Source: Pseudomonas trivialis | GTDB lineage: Bacteria; Pseudomonadota; Gammaproteobacteria; Pseudomonadales; Pseudomonadaceae | NCBI RefSeq assembly: GCF_001439805.1 | Contig: NZ_JYLK01000006.1 | Location: 1-64,000, forward strand | Reading direction: 5' to 3' | Length of the DNA stretch: 64,000 bases | Shown here: one piece after another, positions 7,102-17,400 of the stretch | Numbering within the stretch: the first letter of the stretch is position 1 | Layout: every line of letters starts with the position of its first letter | The notes under the pieces: model-generated | Told to the model about the DNA's origin: nothing | Databases searched by the model: none | What the model saw: only the letters and a program-made list of their open reading frames with translations | Translations under genes and position numbers: made by a program

Positions 7102-7631
7102 GCCAGCACCTTCAGCGCCTTTTCGTACAGCGCCTGGCGGTCGGCCAACCCGTTCACGCCCTCGTTGATGCGCCGAGTGATCTTCACGAACTCCCCTTGA
7201 TCCGCAAGCGTGTTCAGTCCGCGCGTCGACCAGAACCAGGCAGCCGACATGGCCGCGTGCTGCGGCAACTCCAGCAGCTCCGGCTTGTTGATCAGGTCCA
7301 GGCCAAGGGCCTCGCCGCACGCGTTGTAGTTCGCCCGGCCAGTGACCTGGATCAGACCCCGCCCACGGTACTTGGAGCCATCACCCTTCTCGGTATTGCC
7401 CAGGTCGGCACGGCCTTCGTACGTGAGCTGCTGCGCGGTGGGGCCCCAGATCTCGCGCACCCAGCGCAACTGCCCGGACTCATGACCGATCTGCGCAATG
7501 AACGCCGCGCCGCGGGAGGCGCCCACGATGCCATAGTGGTTCATGGCCGTATTCAGGGCAGGAACAAAAACGCCAGCATTGCGGCCGGCGTTCGGGAGGA
7601 TCTGCAGCAGTTGCTGCTCAGTGATGGGCAT
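7098..7631 (-). CDS. Endolysin, GH19 chitinase-like lysozyme
   Basis: 177 residues from MPITEQQLLQ (7631), preceded by GGAG. The family 19 features are present: IAQIGHESGQLRWVREIW with the catalytic glutamate, then KYRGRGLIQVTGRANY, and AAWFWSTRGLN near the C-terminus. It hydrolyses peptidoglycan glycan strands in the periplasm. There is no signal peptide, so it needs a holin, and none lies next to it. Downstream is Rz/Rz1. Upstream is an intrinsic terminator. Confidence 0.92.
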   Translation of the reverse strand: MPITEQQLLQILPNAGRNAGVFVPALNTAMNHYGIVGASRGAAFIAQIGHESGQLRWVREIWGPTAQQLTYEGRADLGNTEKGDGSKYRGRGLIQVTGRANYNACGEALGLDLINKPELLELPQHAAMSAAWFWSTRGLNTLADQGEFVKITRRINEGVNGLADRQALYEKALKVLA

Positions 7632-7647
7632 GGCTTTCTCCGGGCAC

Positions 7648-7680
7648 AAAAAAACCCACTCAGTGGCGGGCTTGGGTCTT
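7648..7680 (-). terminator. Terminator-like hairpin upstream of the endolysin
   Basis: On the minus strand CCGCCACTGAGTGGG is followed by seven T. It stands just before the endolysin ribosome-binding site. The same kind of hairpin precedes several other late genes. Confidence 0.6.
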
Positions 7681-7797
7681 TAGCTAATCTTGAATTGCGC
7701 TGCGTTACAGTTTTTTACATAATGTGCTGGCTAGGCATGCTACGCCGCTCGAGCGAATTCCAGGGAATAATAAAGCTAGAATAGAGAGGGAATTGCA

Positions 7798-8040
7798 ATG
7801 TATACGGCCGGAATTATCCTATCATTTAAGATTGCCCTGTTCATAACTGCAATTAGCATAGTTCTAGAACTGAGAAAAACCGCTAAATCATTCAGAAAAC
7901 TTGGGCTTAGCGAATACCAAATTAAACGCTTTTACAGGGAAAACCTTGCATCATCTTGTACATCTACCGCCCAGATAACCTTGGTGCTAGGTAGTGTATT
8001 TTCTGTTCTCACGGCTGCGCTAATTTGGATCGCGGAATAA
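7798..8040 (+). CDS. 80-aa two-helix membrane protein (moron in the lysis region)
   Basis: Opposite in strand to the surrounding late genes and preceded by GAGAGGG. Two hydrophobic helices (about residues 5-23 and 58-77) flank a basic loop with KTAKSFRKLG and IKRFYREN. A near-identical copy lies at 2968. The plus-strand orientation argues for independent expression in the lysogen, for example as a superinfection or membrane-modifying factor. A holin role is less likely because it faces away from the endolysin. The function is unknown. Confidence 0.65.
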   Translation: MYTAGIILSFKIALFITAISIVLELRKTAKSFRKLGLSEYQIKRFYRENLASSCTSTAQITLVLGSVFSVLTAALIWIAE

Positions 8041-8124
8041 ATTAAATCTGCGCCCGGCGTCAATCGCACTCAACCCGCCAGACTGCTTCTGCGTGAGGCA
8101 TCACAATTCCTGCCTCCACCGGAC

Positions 8125-8275
8125 GCCCGACCAGGGCAATGAACGACGCGACCCGCGCGGTACCCACGACACCGCAGTGGTTCATGGCCGTATGCACAGG
8201 ACAGGAACAAAAACGCCGACATTGCACCCGCCTTTCGGGAAGATCAGCAACTGCTACTCAGTGGTGGCGTCCTTC
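8125..8275 (-). pseudogene. Second endolysin N-terminal relic
   Basis: Read on the minus strand, the bases follow the first ~45 codons of the endolysin at 7500-7631 with many substitutions and small indels. The matching blocks are GCAATGAACG, TAGTGGTTCATGGCCGTAT-like stretches and CAGGAACAAAAACGCC. It lies on the far side of the 80-residue gene, so that gene is flanked by one intact and one broken endolysin. Confidence 0.6.
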
Positions 8276-8550
8276 TCTCTATGCGAAAAAATCCAACAGA
8301 ACCGCTGGTCATTTGGTTAAACAGTCTTTAACTGAAACATTCAACACTCCCTTTTAGAATCGCCGCGATATTAATTTGCCCACTGCGCAGCCAAACAAAT
8401 TAATTTAATGCACAGCAAAATATAACCAGCCGACCTGATACTTACGGACTGGAAGCGCTTATCTAATATACTCAGATATGGCACATATTTTTTGCTTCAC
8501 GAGACTCAGCAAGAAATATACACCACTCTAAAAAACCCATTAACAGTAAG
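8276..8550. other. AT-rich non-coding stretch
   Basis: No convincing reading frame. Base composition is clearly more AT-rich than the late genes on both sides. It may be a recombination scar between the tailspike cassette and the lysis region. No RNA gene is recognised. Confidence 0.4.
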
Positions 8551-8579
8551 TAAAAATAATGGCGCCTAGATGGCGCCAT
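8551..8579 (-). terminator. Terminator of the tailspike gene
   Basis: ATGGCGCC and GGCGCCAT form a perfect 8-bp stem with a 5-base loop. In the minus direction it is followed by TATTTTT, directly after the tailspike stop. Confidence 0.8.
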
Positions 8580-8584
8580 CTATC

Positions 8585-10297
8585 TTACACAGCCATGTAA
8601 GTAATGCTTATTTTTATCGTATCCCCAGCCGCCCATGCGAACGGAAAGCTATCCCTTACACCGGAACCGTTTTTGGATAGCGTCAATGTATTAGAGCCTG
8701 CGCCAATCTGACCGTTAACAAGAAATTCAGTACCCGCGGAAATGTCAAAACATTGACCGGCAATGAAATCTTGAGGGCTGTTCTGCGTACCCGATATGGG
8801 CAAGGAAAACGACCAAGCACTTGTCGAGTTGCCAAACGTCGTCGTAGATCCAACTGTAAGCGTCATCTCAAATTTCACGAGGTACCCCTGGCGGCAGTAT
8901 TTACCTGTCAATGATCCGTTGCCTATCGATGGTTGAGGGCTCGTTGATTGACTCCAAGTAGGGGCAAATGTTTTGACTTGGTCGCTATAGGAGTTAAAAC
9001 GAGAGGTTGAGGTTTCAGTAATACCGGCGCCAAACGTACATGCCTCAGCTTTGAATGCTTGCATGTTATCTAAAATAACCGCACCACTAAAGGCGACACT
9101 TGCCATAGTGATATCCGAACCGGACAAAACAGTGGTGTCGTTGATGGACGCTACCCGCCCGTTTGCAAAGTGACAAAGAGCCGTACCGCCCACAGCAGGC
9201 CCGATAGTTTTTATGTTCCTGATGTAGAAATTACTGAAACTACACCCATTACCAGCCCCTGGTCCCGACAGGTCCAAAATGCCGCCAGACAGCCAGATGC
9301 CGTTAAATAGCCTCGGATGTGGACCGGTATCGCCAGCGATCCTTATACCGCCAACGGTAAGTTGATCAATCGTATCACCTTCGAAGGCAACTACGTTGCA
9401 GCCCCCTCCCGCATCCTGGGCGAACTCTAAACTGGGCCCCTTAGACCGAACAGAGCGAACGCGAGTTAGGTTTTGGGAAAAGCCCGAAGGTATGTAAATG
9501 CCGCGCCCTGTGAAGTTATCCCCATTGTTATTAAGAGTGAGGTCTGAGATTGACGATAGGTTCCCCATTCGCACAAGGTCTCCGTTAGACCCCTTTTTAA
9601 GTCGCGCTGAGCGTTGACCTCCTTCGCCTATCCACTGTTGCCCGGTAAGCTGGACAACAACGCCGCCTGAAACAAGAAACTCAGAGTTACGATCAAACAC
9701 GACTACTCCGTTTTCACCGGCGTCCGCAATCGCTGCAAGAACCGCCGCTGTGTCATCGGTAGTGCCATCTCCCACAGCGCCGAAGCTTTTCACAGTTTTG
9801 CGTGCGGCGGATTTCAGAGCCAGCCCCACGGTACCGGGCGGGTAGGCTTCAGCCTCGCTAAACCCGCTCATTCCAGCGCCTGAAGGCTGCGACAACTCTT
9901 GCCGGAGAATATCGTCGGAGTTCATCAGGCTGAACTTGGTTTGCTCAAGCGCCCAATTGCCCGTGGTGGTATATGGCAGCGTGGTGGAGTCAGCCAATCG
10001 GTACGCGTAACCGTTTCGCACCGTGTATTGGCTGCGACTGGTAAATGTGATTCCGGCACCGTAGTCGCCAAGCCAAACAAAAGCCGAACCTGCCAAGAAC
10101 TGATCGAATTGAGTGGCGCGACCCTCCTGCGCGTTTTTGAAGTCTTCCTCCATTCCCATCCAGGTTCGGCGTTGCTTGCCAAGTCGATCAGCTACAAAAG
10201 GCTGATCTCCATTCACGTACTTGTCCGTGATGGCGGCGGTGTCATACAGGTCTCGAGGATCGGTAGACGGGACTGGGTTCAGGGTGTCGTATGGCAT
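8585..10297 (-). CDS. Tailspike / tail fibre with pectate-lyase-type beta-helix
   Basis: 570 residues from MPYDTLNPVPS, with GGAG upstream. The N-terminal ~150 residues (DPRDLYDTAAITDKY, RRTWMGMEEDF) look like a particle-binding domain. Then FGAVGDGTTDDTAAVLAAI marks the start of a pectate-lyase-3-type right-handed beta-helix. The C-terminal ~110 residues resemble a trimerisation or carbohydrate-binding cap. It would recognise and perhaps cleave a surface polysaccharide. It is the last tail gene in the late operon and the usual site of host-range exchange. Confidence 0.85.
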   Translation of the reverse strand: MPYDTLNPVPSTDPRDLYDTAAITDKYVNGDQPFVADRLGKQRRTWMGMEEDFKNAQEGRATQFDQFLAGSAFVWLGDYGAGITFTSRSQYTVRNGYAYRLADSTTLPYTTTGNWALEQTKFSLMNSDDILRQELSQPSGAGMSGFSEAEAYPPGTVGLALKSAARKTVKSFGAVGDGTTDDTAAVLAAIADAGENGVVVFDRNSEFLVSGGVVVQLTGQQWIGEGGQRSARLKKGSNGDLVRMGNLSSISDLTLNNNGDNFTGRGIYIPSGFSQNLTRVRSVRSKGPSLEFAQDAGGGCNVVAFEGDTIDQLTVGGIRIAGDTGPHPRLFNGIWLSGGILDLSGPGAGNGCSFSNFYIRNIKTIGPAVGGTALCHFANGRVASINDTTVLSGSDITMASVAFSGAVILDNMQAFKAEACTFGAGITETSTSRFNSYSDQVKTFAPTWSQSTSPQPSIGNGSLTGKYCRQGYLVKFEMTLTVGSTTTFGNSTSAWSFSLPISGTQNSPQDFIAGQCFDISAGTEFLVNGQIGAGSNTLTLSKNGSGVRDSFPFAWAAGDTIKISITYMAV

Positions 10298-10312
10298 TCT
10301 TTTCTCCGGGCA

Positions 10313-10337
10313 CAAAAAAGCCCGCTCAATGGCGGGC
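10313..10337 (-). terminator. Intrinsic terminator between tip protein J and tailspike
   Basis: GCCCGC and GCGGGC pair around CATTGA, followed on the minus strand by six T. It sits directly upstream of the tailspike ribosome-binding site, so J transcription must read through it to reach the tailspike. Confidence 0.8.
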
Positions 10338-10355
10338 CTGTGTGGGCTTAGTTAT

Positions 10356-13079
10356 TTAGTCTGGCGCTGATGCGTTGTCGTACAGGTAAACCCTGTCGTC
10401 GTAGTTGAATCCTTGAACAGAAACGCTTTCGCTTCCTTTGGGGGTTACCTTGCTGATCAGAACGCGGTGGCATTCTCGGGTTACAGGGCCGAACAGCAGG
10501 TGCGGCGGCTCCCGGCCCCAGCTTGTATCGGGTGTGAAGTCGAGAGTCGGGATGCTCAGGTGGTACTCATCTATCCTTGTGGCCTTCCATGGGCCGCTGA
10601 GCGTGCCGTCCTGACGCCTGATGCCAACCGTGTGGTCTACGCCTGTTTCCCATATAAAAGGCTCTGAGCTTTCGAGGATGTAGCTGCCCGCACCGAGCGA
10701 ACTGCCAAGCAGAAGAGCGCTCTGCCCTCTTCCTGGCGTGTCATCCGATACGCCAGCAAGCCCCATGTAATCGCTGTTGTTGCCGTCCAGTTCCGTTTCG
10801 AACGAATAGCTCCAGCGTCGATACCTGGTCTCGCTTGCGCGGCGCATCCCTAAACGGTAGGCGCGTTCACGGTCGCCTATGCCCAGGGCCTGGACCTTCT
10901 CGGCTTTCAGGCCAAGCTGGCCAGGAAGGCGGCATTTAACCGTCTCGGTTTGGCGCGTACGACGATCCTTGTACTCAACATCCACGCCGTCATGCTCCGA
11001 CCCAGGGTCTGGCGACTTGAAGCTGATGCGCAGCGGCCCCTTCATGTTCTGGGCAGAGTAACCTTGCGTGCCGGGCGGGAAATACTCCGTATCGAAGCCC
11101 TCCCGCTTCTGGTCGCGCACAGGACGCAATCGTCCCCGGCTGATGGTGAACTCCGCAAAGCCCGGCGCAAGCGCGGTGTTCAGTGCCTCCTTGACCGTCA
11201 TGAGCGAATCAATCGACAAGTTGAAGGTGTCGCCCCTGGCCTTGCACACCGCGTCAAACGCTGCCAGCTCATCCGTATCAATGTCGGCGTCCTGGTAGCC
11301 TGGCGCCTTCGCGATGTAGTTGAACGCTGGAGCAATATCACGCGTTACTCGGCTGTCAGGTGTCCATGACCCATTTACCAAGATCGGCAGCTTTCGGGTG
11401 GCCACCACCGATACTTTGTTTTCGCTTTGGCTTGAAAGCTTGCCACCGCCGGCAGCGGATAGCGCCATGATCGTCCAGCCCGGATAGCTTTTTGGGCTTG
11501 GAAGGAGTGCGCGAACGTCATACCACTGAATGCTGTCCTGAACGTTTGTCAGGGTGGACTTTGCACCTATGCGGCGCATGCGGCCCTCTGGCTCTATTGC
11601 GGAAGCCGTTGTGAGCTCACGGGTGAAGCCGATCTGGTCCAGGGTTCGATCGCTTATCGTTTCGCTGAATGAAACCCAAGCCCCTGCCGTTGTTCTGTCG
11701 CGATACTGAAACTCGTAGGTGACACTCCACGGTTCGAGGTCTCCCTTGCTATTCACCCCAGCCAAGCCGCTTGGAAACAAAACGGTGAAGGAAAGTTTGG
11801 TAGCCTTCATTCCTGCCGGGCATAGCGCAAAAGGACCGGCCCAGTCGCCCTCAAGGTTTGAGTTGTCCAGCCTGAGGATGGCTGAGTTGCTTTCGATGAA
11901 GTCAAACCCTGGCCAGTCGTTATCTGTAACGCCAGAGTCAGTCAGGCGGTCTACGGCAATCTGAGACGTGCTTGTCGCCGTGAGACGATACCTCAGGCCT
12001 GCATAGCCAATGCACGCCCAGCCAATCCCGGCCAGAAGTCCGGAGACTGGTGCGCCATTGGTGGTGTTGAGCGTCAGGTGGGCCGGGTCACCACCGGCAG
12101 CCGGCGTGAAATCGTTGACGATGTAGCGACCGGCGTTCGCCCCAACTACCTCGATCTGCATTCCTGGAAAAGCGCCAAGCTGCTCCAGCGGGCCGGAAAT
12201 CACATCACGACCACCAGCACCGCCGCCAGCCGTGACCATGTACTGATACATGACCTCGATGCGCAGGATCATGCCGACAGCCCAGCCAGCAGGGAAAGAC
12301 CCGGCTCCAGCTGGGACGGCGACCAAATCACCGTTGAACTGATATGCCTGGGCGCCGGGCACCGCTGGAACCGTGACGGTAGTCTTGAGCTCGATACCTG
12401 ACGTGCCAGTTGCGGTCACCCCGACCTCTGGCGCCTGATACCACCACTGGGCGGCCGGCTCATTGCTGAGGTCCGCTCCTGGCTCGTACACCCTGGCTGT
12501 CGCGTTTGCGCCCAGCGATATGACTGCCGTGTTCCCGATCTTGATATCGCTCGGGTTTACCTGGCACTCGCCGCGGGTAATGCATAACAGCATGTGCTGC
12601 CATTCATCCCGCGGGCCTTTGAAATATCGGCGCGGCTCAACAATGTAATCGGGGAATATCTCGTCTTCACCGAACAGCTCGCGCACAGGGTCGCCGTAGC
12701 GGACCTGGTTGGCCTTGGCGTTGGCGCTCGCCAGCGTGCTGCCTTGTTGCGGCGATCCTGTCTTTGGCAGCTTTACGCGCGGCGTGATGAGTTTCATCAC
12801 CGCTTGCACGCCTTTGATGGCCGCGATGGTGATGGAGATCGGGTCTGTGCCTTTTGGCTCGATCCATATTTGAACTCGATCACCACTGTCAAAGCGTGCT
12901 ACCGCCCAGGCTGACGGACTTGTCATGCATCCATTGATTGCAATGCTCATGGGCGGAACGTCGCGGCGCTCATACCCCTTCACATTGTCGATCAGCCACT
13001 GCTCAACGGTGGTTTCTGCGCTCACGCGGTACTCGCGCAATACATCCTGATCAAGCTTGTTTGCATAGATCTCGATCAC
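10356..13079 (-). CDS. Tail tip attachment protein (lambda J / TipJ family)
   Basis: 907 residues. The N-terminal part (SIAINGCM, then ISITIAAIKGVQAVMKLITP) and the following GDPVRELFGEDEIFPDYIVEP region match J-type tip proteins. DYVEPRRYFKGP-like and CITRGECQ segments follow. The J-like C-terminal half has VEYKDRRT and RRASETRYRRWSY. It forms the tail tip that contacts the host receptor. The GTG start overlaps the K-like gene by 29 bp. At 907 residues it is shorter than lambda J, so receptor binding may be shared with the tailspike. Confidence 0.88.
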   Translation of the reverse strand: MIEIYANKLDQDVLREYRVSAETTVEQWLIDNVKGYERRDVPPMSIAINGCMTSPSAWAVARFDSGDRVQIWIEPKGTDPISITIAAIKGVQAVMKLITPRVKLPKTGSPQQGSTLASANAKANQVRYGDPVRELFGEDEIFPDYIVEPRRYFKGPRDEWQHMLLCITRGECQVNPSDIKIGNTAVISLGANATARVYEPGADLSNEPAAQWWYQAPEVGVTATGTSGIELKTTVTVPAVPGAQAYQFNGDLVAVPAGAGSFPAGWAVGMILRIEVMYQYMVTAGGGAGGRDVISGPLEQLGAFPGMQIEVVGANAGRYIVNDFTPAAGGDPAHLTLNTTNGAPVSGLLAGIGWACIGYAGLRYRLTATSTSQIAVDRLTDSGVTDNDWPGFDFIESNSAILRLDNSNLEGDWAGPFALCPAGMKATKLSFTVLFPSGLAGVNSKGDLEPWSVTYEFQYRDRTTAGAWVSFSETISDRTLDQIGFTRELTTASAIEPEGRMRRIGAKSTLTNVQDSIQWYDVRALLPSPKSYPGWTIMALSAAGGGKLSSQSENKVSVVATRKLPILVNGSWTPDSRVTRDIAPAFNYIAKAPGYQDADIDTDELAAFDAVCKARGDTFNLSIDSLMTVKEALNTALAPGFAEFTISRGRLRPVRDQKREGFDTEYFPPGTQGYSAQNMKGPLRISFKSPDPGSEHDGVDVEYKDRRTRQTETVKCRLPGQLGLKAEKVQALGIGDRERAYRLGMRRASETRYRRWSYSFETELDGNNSDYMGLAGVSDDTPGRGQSALLLGSSLGAGSYILESSEPFIWETGVDHTVGIRRQDGTLSGPWKATRIDEYHLSIPTLDFTPDTSWGREPPHLLFGPVTRECHRVLISKVTPKGSESVSVQGFNYDDRVYLYDNASAPD

Positions 13080-13458
13080 GATAGAACACCACCGTCATGT
13101 AGTTATCTTTGAATTCCTGAAGCCGGATGATCCTGGCCCCGCTGCCGGGGTTGATCTCCAGCACCTGCAGGCGGTCGTCTTTGAGCACTACGAGAGCAAC
13201 GTGCGCGCAGATGTCGCCCTTCATTGCTGCGGCGATTGCCCCAGGGAAAGGCTCGCAACGCTCGAGGGCCCTGCCAACCTCAGCCCTGTAGGAGCGCTGG
13301 AAGGCGTGAATGCCCAGGCGCGTCACCTCTCCAAACTTGGATAGACCAGGCAGGCCGTACAGCTCCGACCTGGCTATCGTCGTCAGGCCCCAGCAATCTA
13401 CGGACGGCAGTTCGCGACCGCCGTCTTGGTAGATGGCAGTTAGGTATCGTGATGGCAT
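13051..13458 (-). CDS. NlpC/P60-like tail assembly protein (lambda K type)
   Basis: 135 residues. PSVDCWGLTTIAR carries the catalytic cysteine in the DCWGL motif and DICAHVALVV carries the histidine, as in NlpC/P60 peptidases. In lambda-like phages K and I build the tail tip, and the peptidase may help DNA entry through the cell wall. The N-terminal JAB metal-protease half of lambda K is absent, so this is the short form. It lies between a minor tail protein and J as expected. Confidence 0.85.
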   Translation of the reverse strand: MPSRYLTAIYQDGGRELPSVDCWGLTTIARSELYGLPGLSKFGEVTRLGIHAFQRSYRAEVGRALERCEPFPGAIAAAMKGDICAHVALVVLKDDRLQVLEINPGSGARIIRLQEFKDNYMTVVFYRDRDLCKQA

Positions 13459-13460
13459 GG

Positions 13461-13946
13461 TTATAGGTACTTAATGCAGGGGGCGTTGAGGGCGTTGAAG
13501 GTTTCGCGGTTGAAGTTCGTGTCGATGAGGTTGAAGTAACCGCCATCGACACGGATTGTTGCACCTTCGAAGCTCCCGCCGCTCACGACCAGGTAATAGG
13601 GCCTTTGGGATGGCTGGCTGAGGTCCGTGCTCAGATAAAGGCGAAGAGTGGCGCGGATGATTGCATCGGCGTCCATTGCCTGACGAATCAGCCTTTGCGC
13701 CTGACCTGTGACGCCATCAATCGCAAACGTAACTGTCTGGCTGCCGGTGTTGTCCTTGGTCGGGTACGAAACGTCCAACCCTCCGGCGAGGAACGTCACG
13801 GCGCGCCCGTCCTCGGTACCGCACGCCTGATTTTCGAAGCCCGCGCAAATCAGGACCGATTCGCTCCAGCCTGAGCTGGATATTTCAAATGTCGGTATCA
13901 ATACCTCGGTACCTGGCGATGCGTAGCAAACGTCGAGTGGGTTCAT
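13461..13946 (-). CDS. Minor tail protein, DUF1833-like
   Basis: 161 residues. The ATG at 13946 overlaps the stop of the gene upstream by four bases (ATGA) and has GAGGAG at good spacing; the earlier GTG at 13958 is less well placed. The sequence (NPLDVCYASPGTEVLIPTFE, then PYYLVVSGGSFEGATIRV) fits the DUF1833 phage family found between tape measure and K/J genes. It probably takes the place of lambda M or L. The function follows from position. Confidence 0.75.
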   Translation of the reverse strand: MNPLDVCYASPGTEVLIPTFEISSSGWSESVLICAGFENQACGTEDGRAVTFLAGGLDVSYPTKDNTGSQTVTFAIDGVTGQAQRLIRQAMDADAIIRATLRLYLSTDLSQPSQRPYYLVVSGGSFEGATIRVDGGYFNLIDTNFNRETFNALNAPCIKYL

Positions 13947-14455
13947 ACCTCGGGCCACTCCTCGTTTACGCCAGAGTCAAATGCCCCCATGTGCGTCTGA
14001 TATGGGCTGAGCGGCCACTCTCTGTTAATGGCCAGGTCAATAATTTCCTTGTTGAACCAGTATTCAGGGAATCCTTCCCAACCTGGCGCTATCAGTGGTC
14101 GGTCGCGCAGAAGTAGCGTGGCCGATATCTCGTATCTACTCACCTGGACCAGCTCCGGGCCGTCATACATGCCTTTGATTTTGCAGATGTAATCCTTGAA
14201 GCCCGCTGGGGTTTTAAGCGTTGCCTCAAACCATAGAGTGCCGTCCACAAGTGTCCTGGCAAACCATGATTCGAAGAACGCCATCTGCGCCTCATCCATG
14301 TTCCAGCGAGCGCGTATGGTCGTCGGAACATAGGTGAACTTGCGGCGCTCCCTGTATCGCCCTGACTCTAACTGAGTCTCCATCTTTGGGTTTTCAGTGC
14401 TGAGCTTGTATCCGTCCTGGAGTGGCAACGGCAGTTCTTTCGGGTACTTAATCAT
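13943..14455 (-). CDS. Minor tail protein
   Basis: 170 residues starting MIKYPKELPLPLQDGYKL. The start overlaps the tape measure stop by four bases, and the stop overlaps the next gene, so the three are translationally linked. The text RARWNMDEAQMAFFESWFA and TLWFEATLK resembles small tail-tip proteins that sit after the tape measure in Pseudomonas siphophages. No enzymatic motif is visible. It is called a tail component by position. Confidence 0.7.
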   Translation of the reverse strand: MIKYPKELPLPLQDGYKLSTENPKMETQLESGRYRERRKFTYVPTTIRARWNMDEAQMAFFESWFARTLVDGTLWFEATLKTPAGFKDYICKIKGMYDGPELVQVSRYEISATLLLRDRPLIAPGWEGFPEYWFNKEIIDLAINREWPLSPYQTHMGAFDSGVNEEWPEV

Positions 14456-17400
14456 GAGCCCACCGTAGATAATCCGTATTTTTCAACAAGCAGCTGGTGT
14501 GCAGAGCCGTCATTGCTGACGTTGGCCACCCACACATCGACATCAACCTGATTACCTTCACGGCGGCTCTCGGACCGACCAGCCTTTGAGGCGTCCTCAT
14601 GGATATGCACGGCGACACTAATCTGAGAGCTATTAGCCCCCGATGAGGATGAAGACGACCTTGCGGGCATGTTGTCGCCCGCATTGATAGACTCAAGTAA
14701 CCCACGATTCCTGGCGGTAGCCGAAGCGTTTACGATGAACTCGCCGTCGCTTATGCGTGCCAGGTTGCTATCGGACTTCGCTGTACCTGCGCCAGTAAAG
14801 TAGCCACCGGTGGCGAACCCTGGAATCACTGCCAAGGTCGATGCAAGCGCAGTGGTTGAGGTCAGTGCTGCGGCCGCCGGAATGGAGTTACCACCGAAGC
14901 TCGCCAGGGAAGCCAATGCCGCCGCCGGAGCCCAAGCGGCAGCGGTAGTGCCAGCCAGCGCAGCTGTTGCTGCTGTGCTCGCCGCCCCAAGAGTTGCGCT
15001 CAGCGCGGCGTTAACCACCATCTGGACGCCCATCTTGACGAAGCCGGCGATGATCTCGCGCAGTACGTTCTTACCGATATCGCCGAGCGCGCTGAACGAC
15101 AAGGTGCCGCTCATGATCGCTGAGGTGATATCCGTGGAGATCGTGTTAAAGGCTGCGGAAAAGATCGATTGCGTCTGACCTGCGATGTCCGTTGCTTGGG
15201 TGCCGAAGTTCTGCACCGCAGCCGTCCAACCGTTTATAGGGTTGAGCATGGCCTGGTCCATCTGAGACCAGCCGGCTTGCATATCTGCTATGCGTAGAGG
15301 AAGGAACTCGCGCTGCAGGTCAATTTGCCCTTGCAGGTCCTGACGCTGCTTCTCTGTGGTGGCATTCGACAACTCCGTTTGCAGGGCAATGATCGTGTCA
15401 TTTGTCTGCTTCTCCAGTTCGATGCGTTTTCGCATCCGCTCGGATTGCTGATCGCCCATTCCTACAGAGGCCGCGTCGAGCGCATACCCTTCACTCTCGG
15501 TACTGCGCTTTTTCTCCAGCGCCGCCCGGTATTGCTCGGCCTGGGTCAGGCCCTGGGCACCCTTGATGGCCGCGGCGTAGTTGACGGATACCTGGGCCAG
15601 GGCCTGGTTGTATTCGTCTTGAGTGATTTTCCCTTTCGACAGCAGAAGAGCCAACTGCCCCTGCTTCTCTACGTACTCCTGAAGCGCAAACTTGGCTGGC
15701 TGTGCTGCCTTATACAGCCCATCAAACGCCGTTTGAGCGGCGCTTAGTTTGCTGGCAAGGCCACTTTCAGCCTTTGGCTTTTTGGTCTTTGTGTCTGTGT
15801 TGCCGTCGATCTGGTCCAGAACATCCTGGACCATCTGCGCGACAGTTTTGGTCTGCGCTTTTGCTTCCTGCTTCGGTGGCTGAGCCTGGCCGAAGGTAAG
15901 CAGCGAAGAGCCCTGAAGGTTTTGCTTGGGCTGATAGGTCTCTACGAGCGATAGACCCTTGGCATAGCGAACCGTCTGGTCAATAACCGTCTGGATTGCG
16001 TCAACCTGGCGCTTCGCGCTCGACTCTGCCTGCTCTGCCATCTTCTTCATGGACTGTGCTTGGCTTTCGGTCTGAGCCTTTATCGCCTCCGAAGCAGTTA
16101 TAGAAGCTGTCAGCTGGACCTTGAGGCGCGACTGCTCCTCGGCTTTGCCGTCCTTGACTGCCTGCTCATACTTCTTCAGAAGGTCAGTCTGCTGTCCAAT
16201 CAGGCGTGCATATTCGATCTGCTGAGTATTGAAGCCGGCCTTCGTAGCACTGTACGCGGCCTCCTGGGCGGCGTTCGCCCCGATCAGATCTCTGGTCTGG
16301 GTAAGTTGCGAAATGTACTTATCCCAAGCCTGCGCCCCGCCCGATACCGCAGCAGAGGATGCAGACTGAGAATCAGCTAGAGCTCGCGCACCCGCCGCCG
16401 CCTTATCAAGAGGCTCCTTGCTCTTCCCAAGCAAGGCCTGGAAATCGGCTGCCTTCTGGCTGCTGCTTGAGTACGAAGCAGCAAGCCTGACCAACTCTTC
16501 ACGGTAAACGGCGGATACCTGCGTGTTGCTGCTAATCCACCCTGTAAGCGAGTCAAGAGAGCGTTGTCCAGATTTAACCTCATCGAACATCCGCTGAAAT
16601 TCGCCGACAGACTCGACGCCGGATGCCCCAACTGAAGACAGGCCAGCCTGTGCGCGATTGAAATAGTCGTTAAGTGCACTGGTGGCCGACTCCAGAGCCT
16701 TACGCTCCGACTCCATCCAAGCTGCGGACTGGTAACGCTGCTGCTCGGCTGTCAGCTTGCGATACTTATCAATCGAATCGTCAAGCGTGAGGTTTTGGTC
16801 GATTAGCGATTGTGTCGCGCTATCACTGCTAGTGGCGAAGTACAGTGCAGCGCCGGCGGCGACGGTGATGGCCGTGGTCAGCAAGCCAATAGGCCCGCCT
16901 GCCAGACCGAGCAATGCGGAAGAGGCGCGGGCACCCGTGCTTTGTGCTGCATTAAGGCGTAATTGTGCTGCACTTTGTGCCGCGACTGCAGCAGTGTCAG
17001 CTTCTCGCGAGGCGACCAATGCCACGTTTGCGGCAGTCACTCGAGATTGAGCGATGGTCTCGGCGCTCAAGGATTGGTTATGTGCAGACTGAGCTGCTGT
17101 TTGCTGAGTGGTTACTGCCGCCTCCGCCAAACGGATTTCAGCCAGGCGAGCCAAGGATTGCTGACGACCAACATCGGTAATCTGCGCACGCAGGCGATGC
17201 TGCTCAAGAGTTCGATCAGCGACAAGCTGGGCCTGAACCGCCTGGATCTGCGCCAGCGCATTTGCCTGGAATGCTCTTGCCGCCGCTGTTTCCCCCAGTG
17301 TCCGCTGCGCAGTCGCCAGCGCCGCGGCCTGATCGGCGACAGCGCTTCGGCTTGCCTGTGCGGCTGCATCTGCTGCCGAGAGTGTTGCTTGACGCTCCGC

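Larger units (their letters stand above)
7645..8185. repeat. Right copy of the ~550-bp duplicated block
   Basis: It matches 2815-3365 in the left relic. It contains the terminator-like hairpin, the leader, the 80-residue gene and part of an endolysin scrap. Its position between endolysin and tailspike shows where the block belongs in this phage type. Confidence 0.75.
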
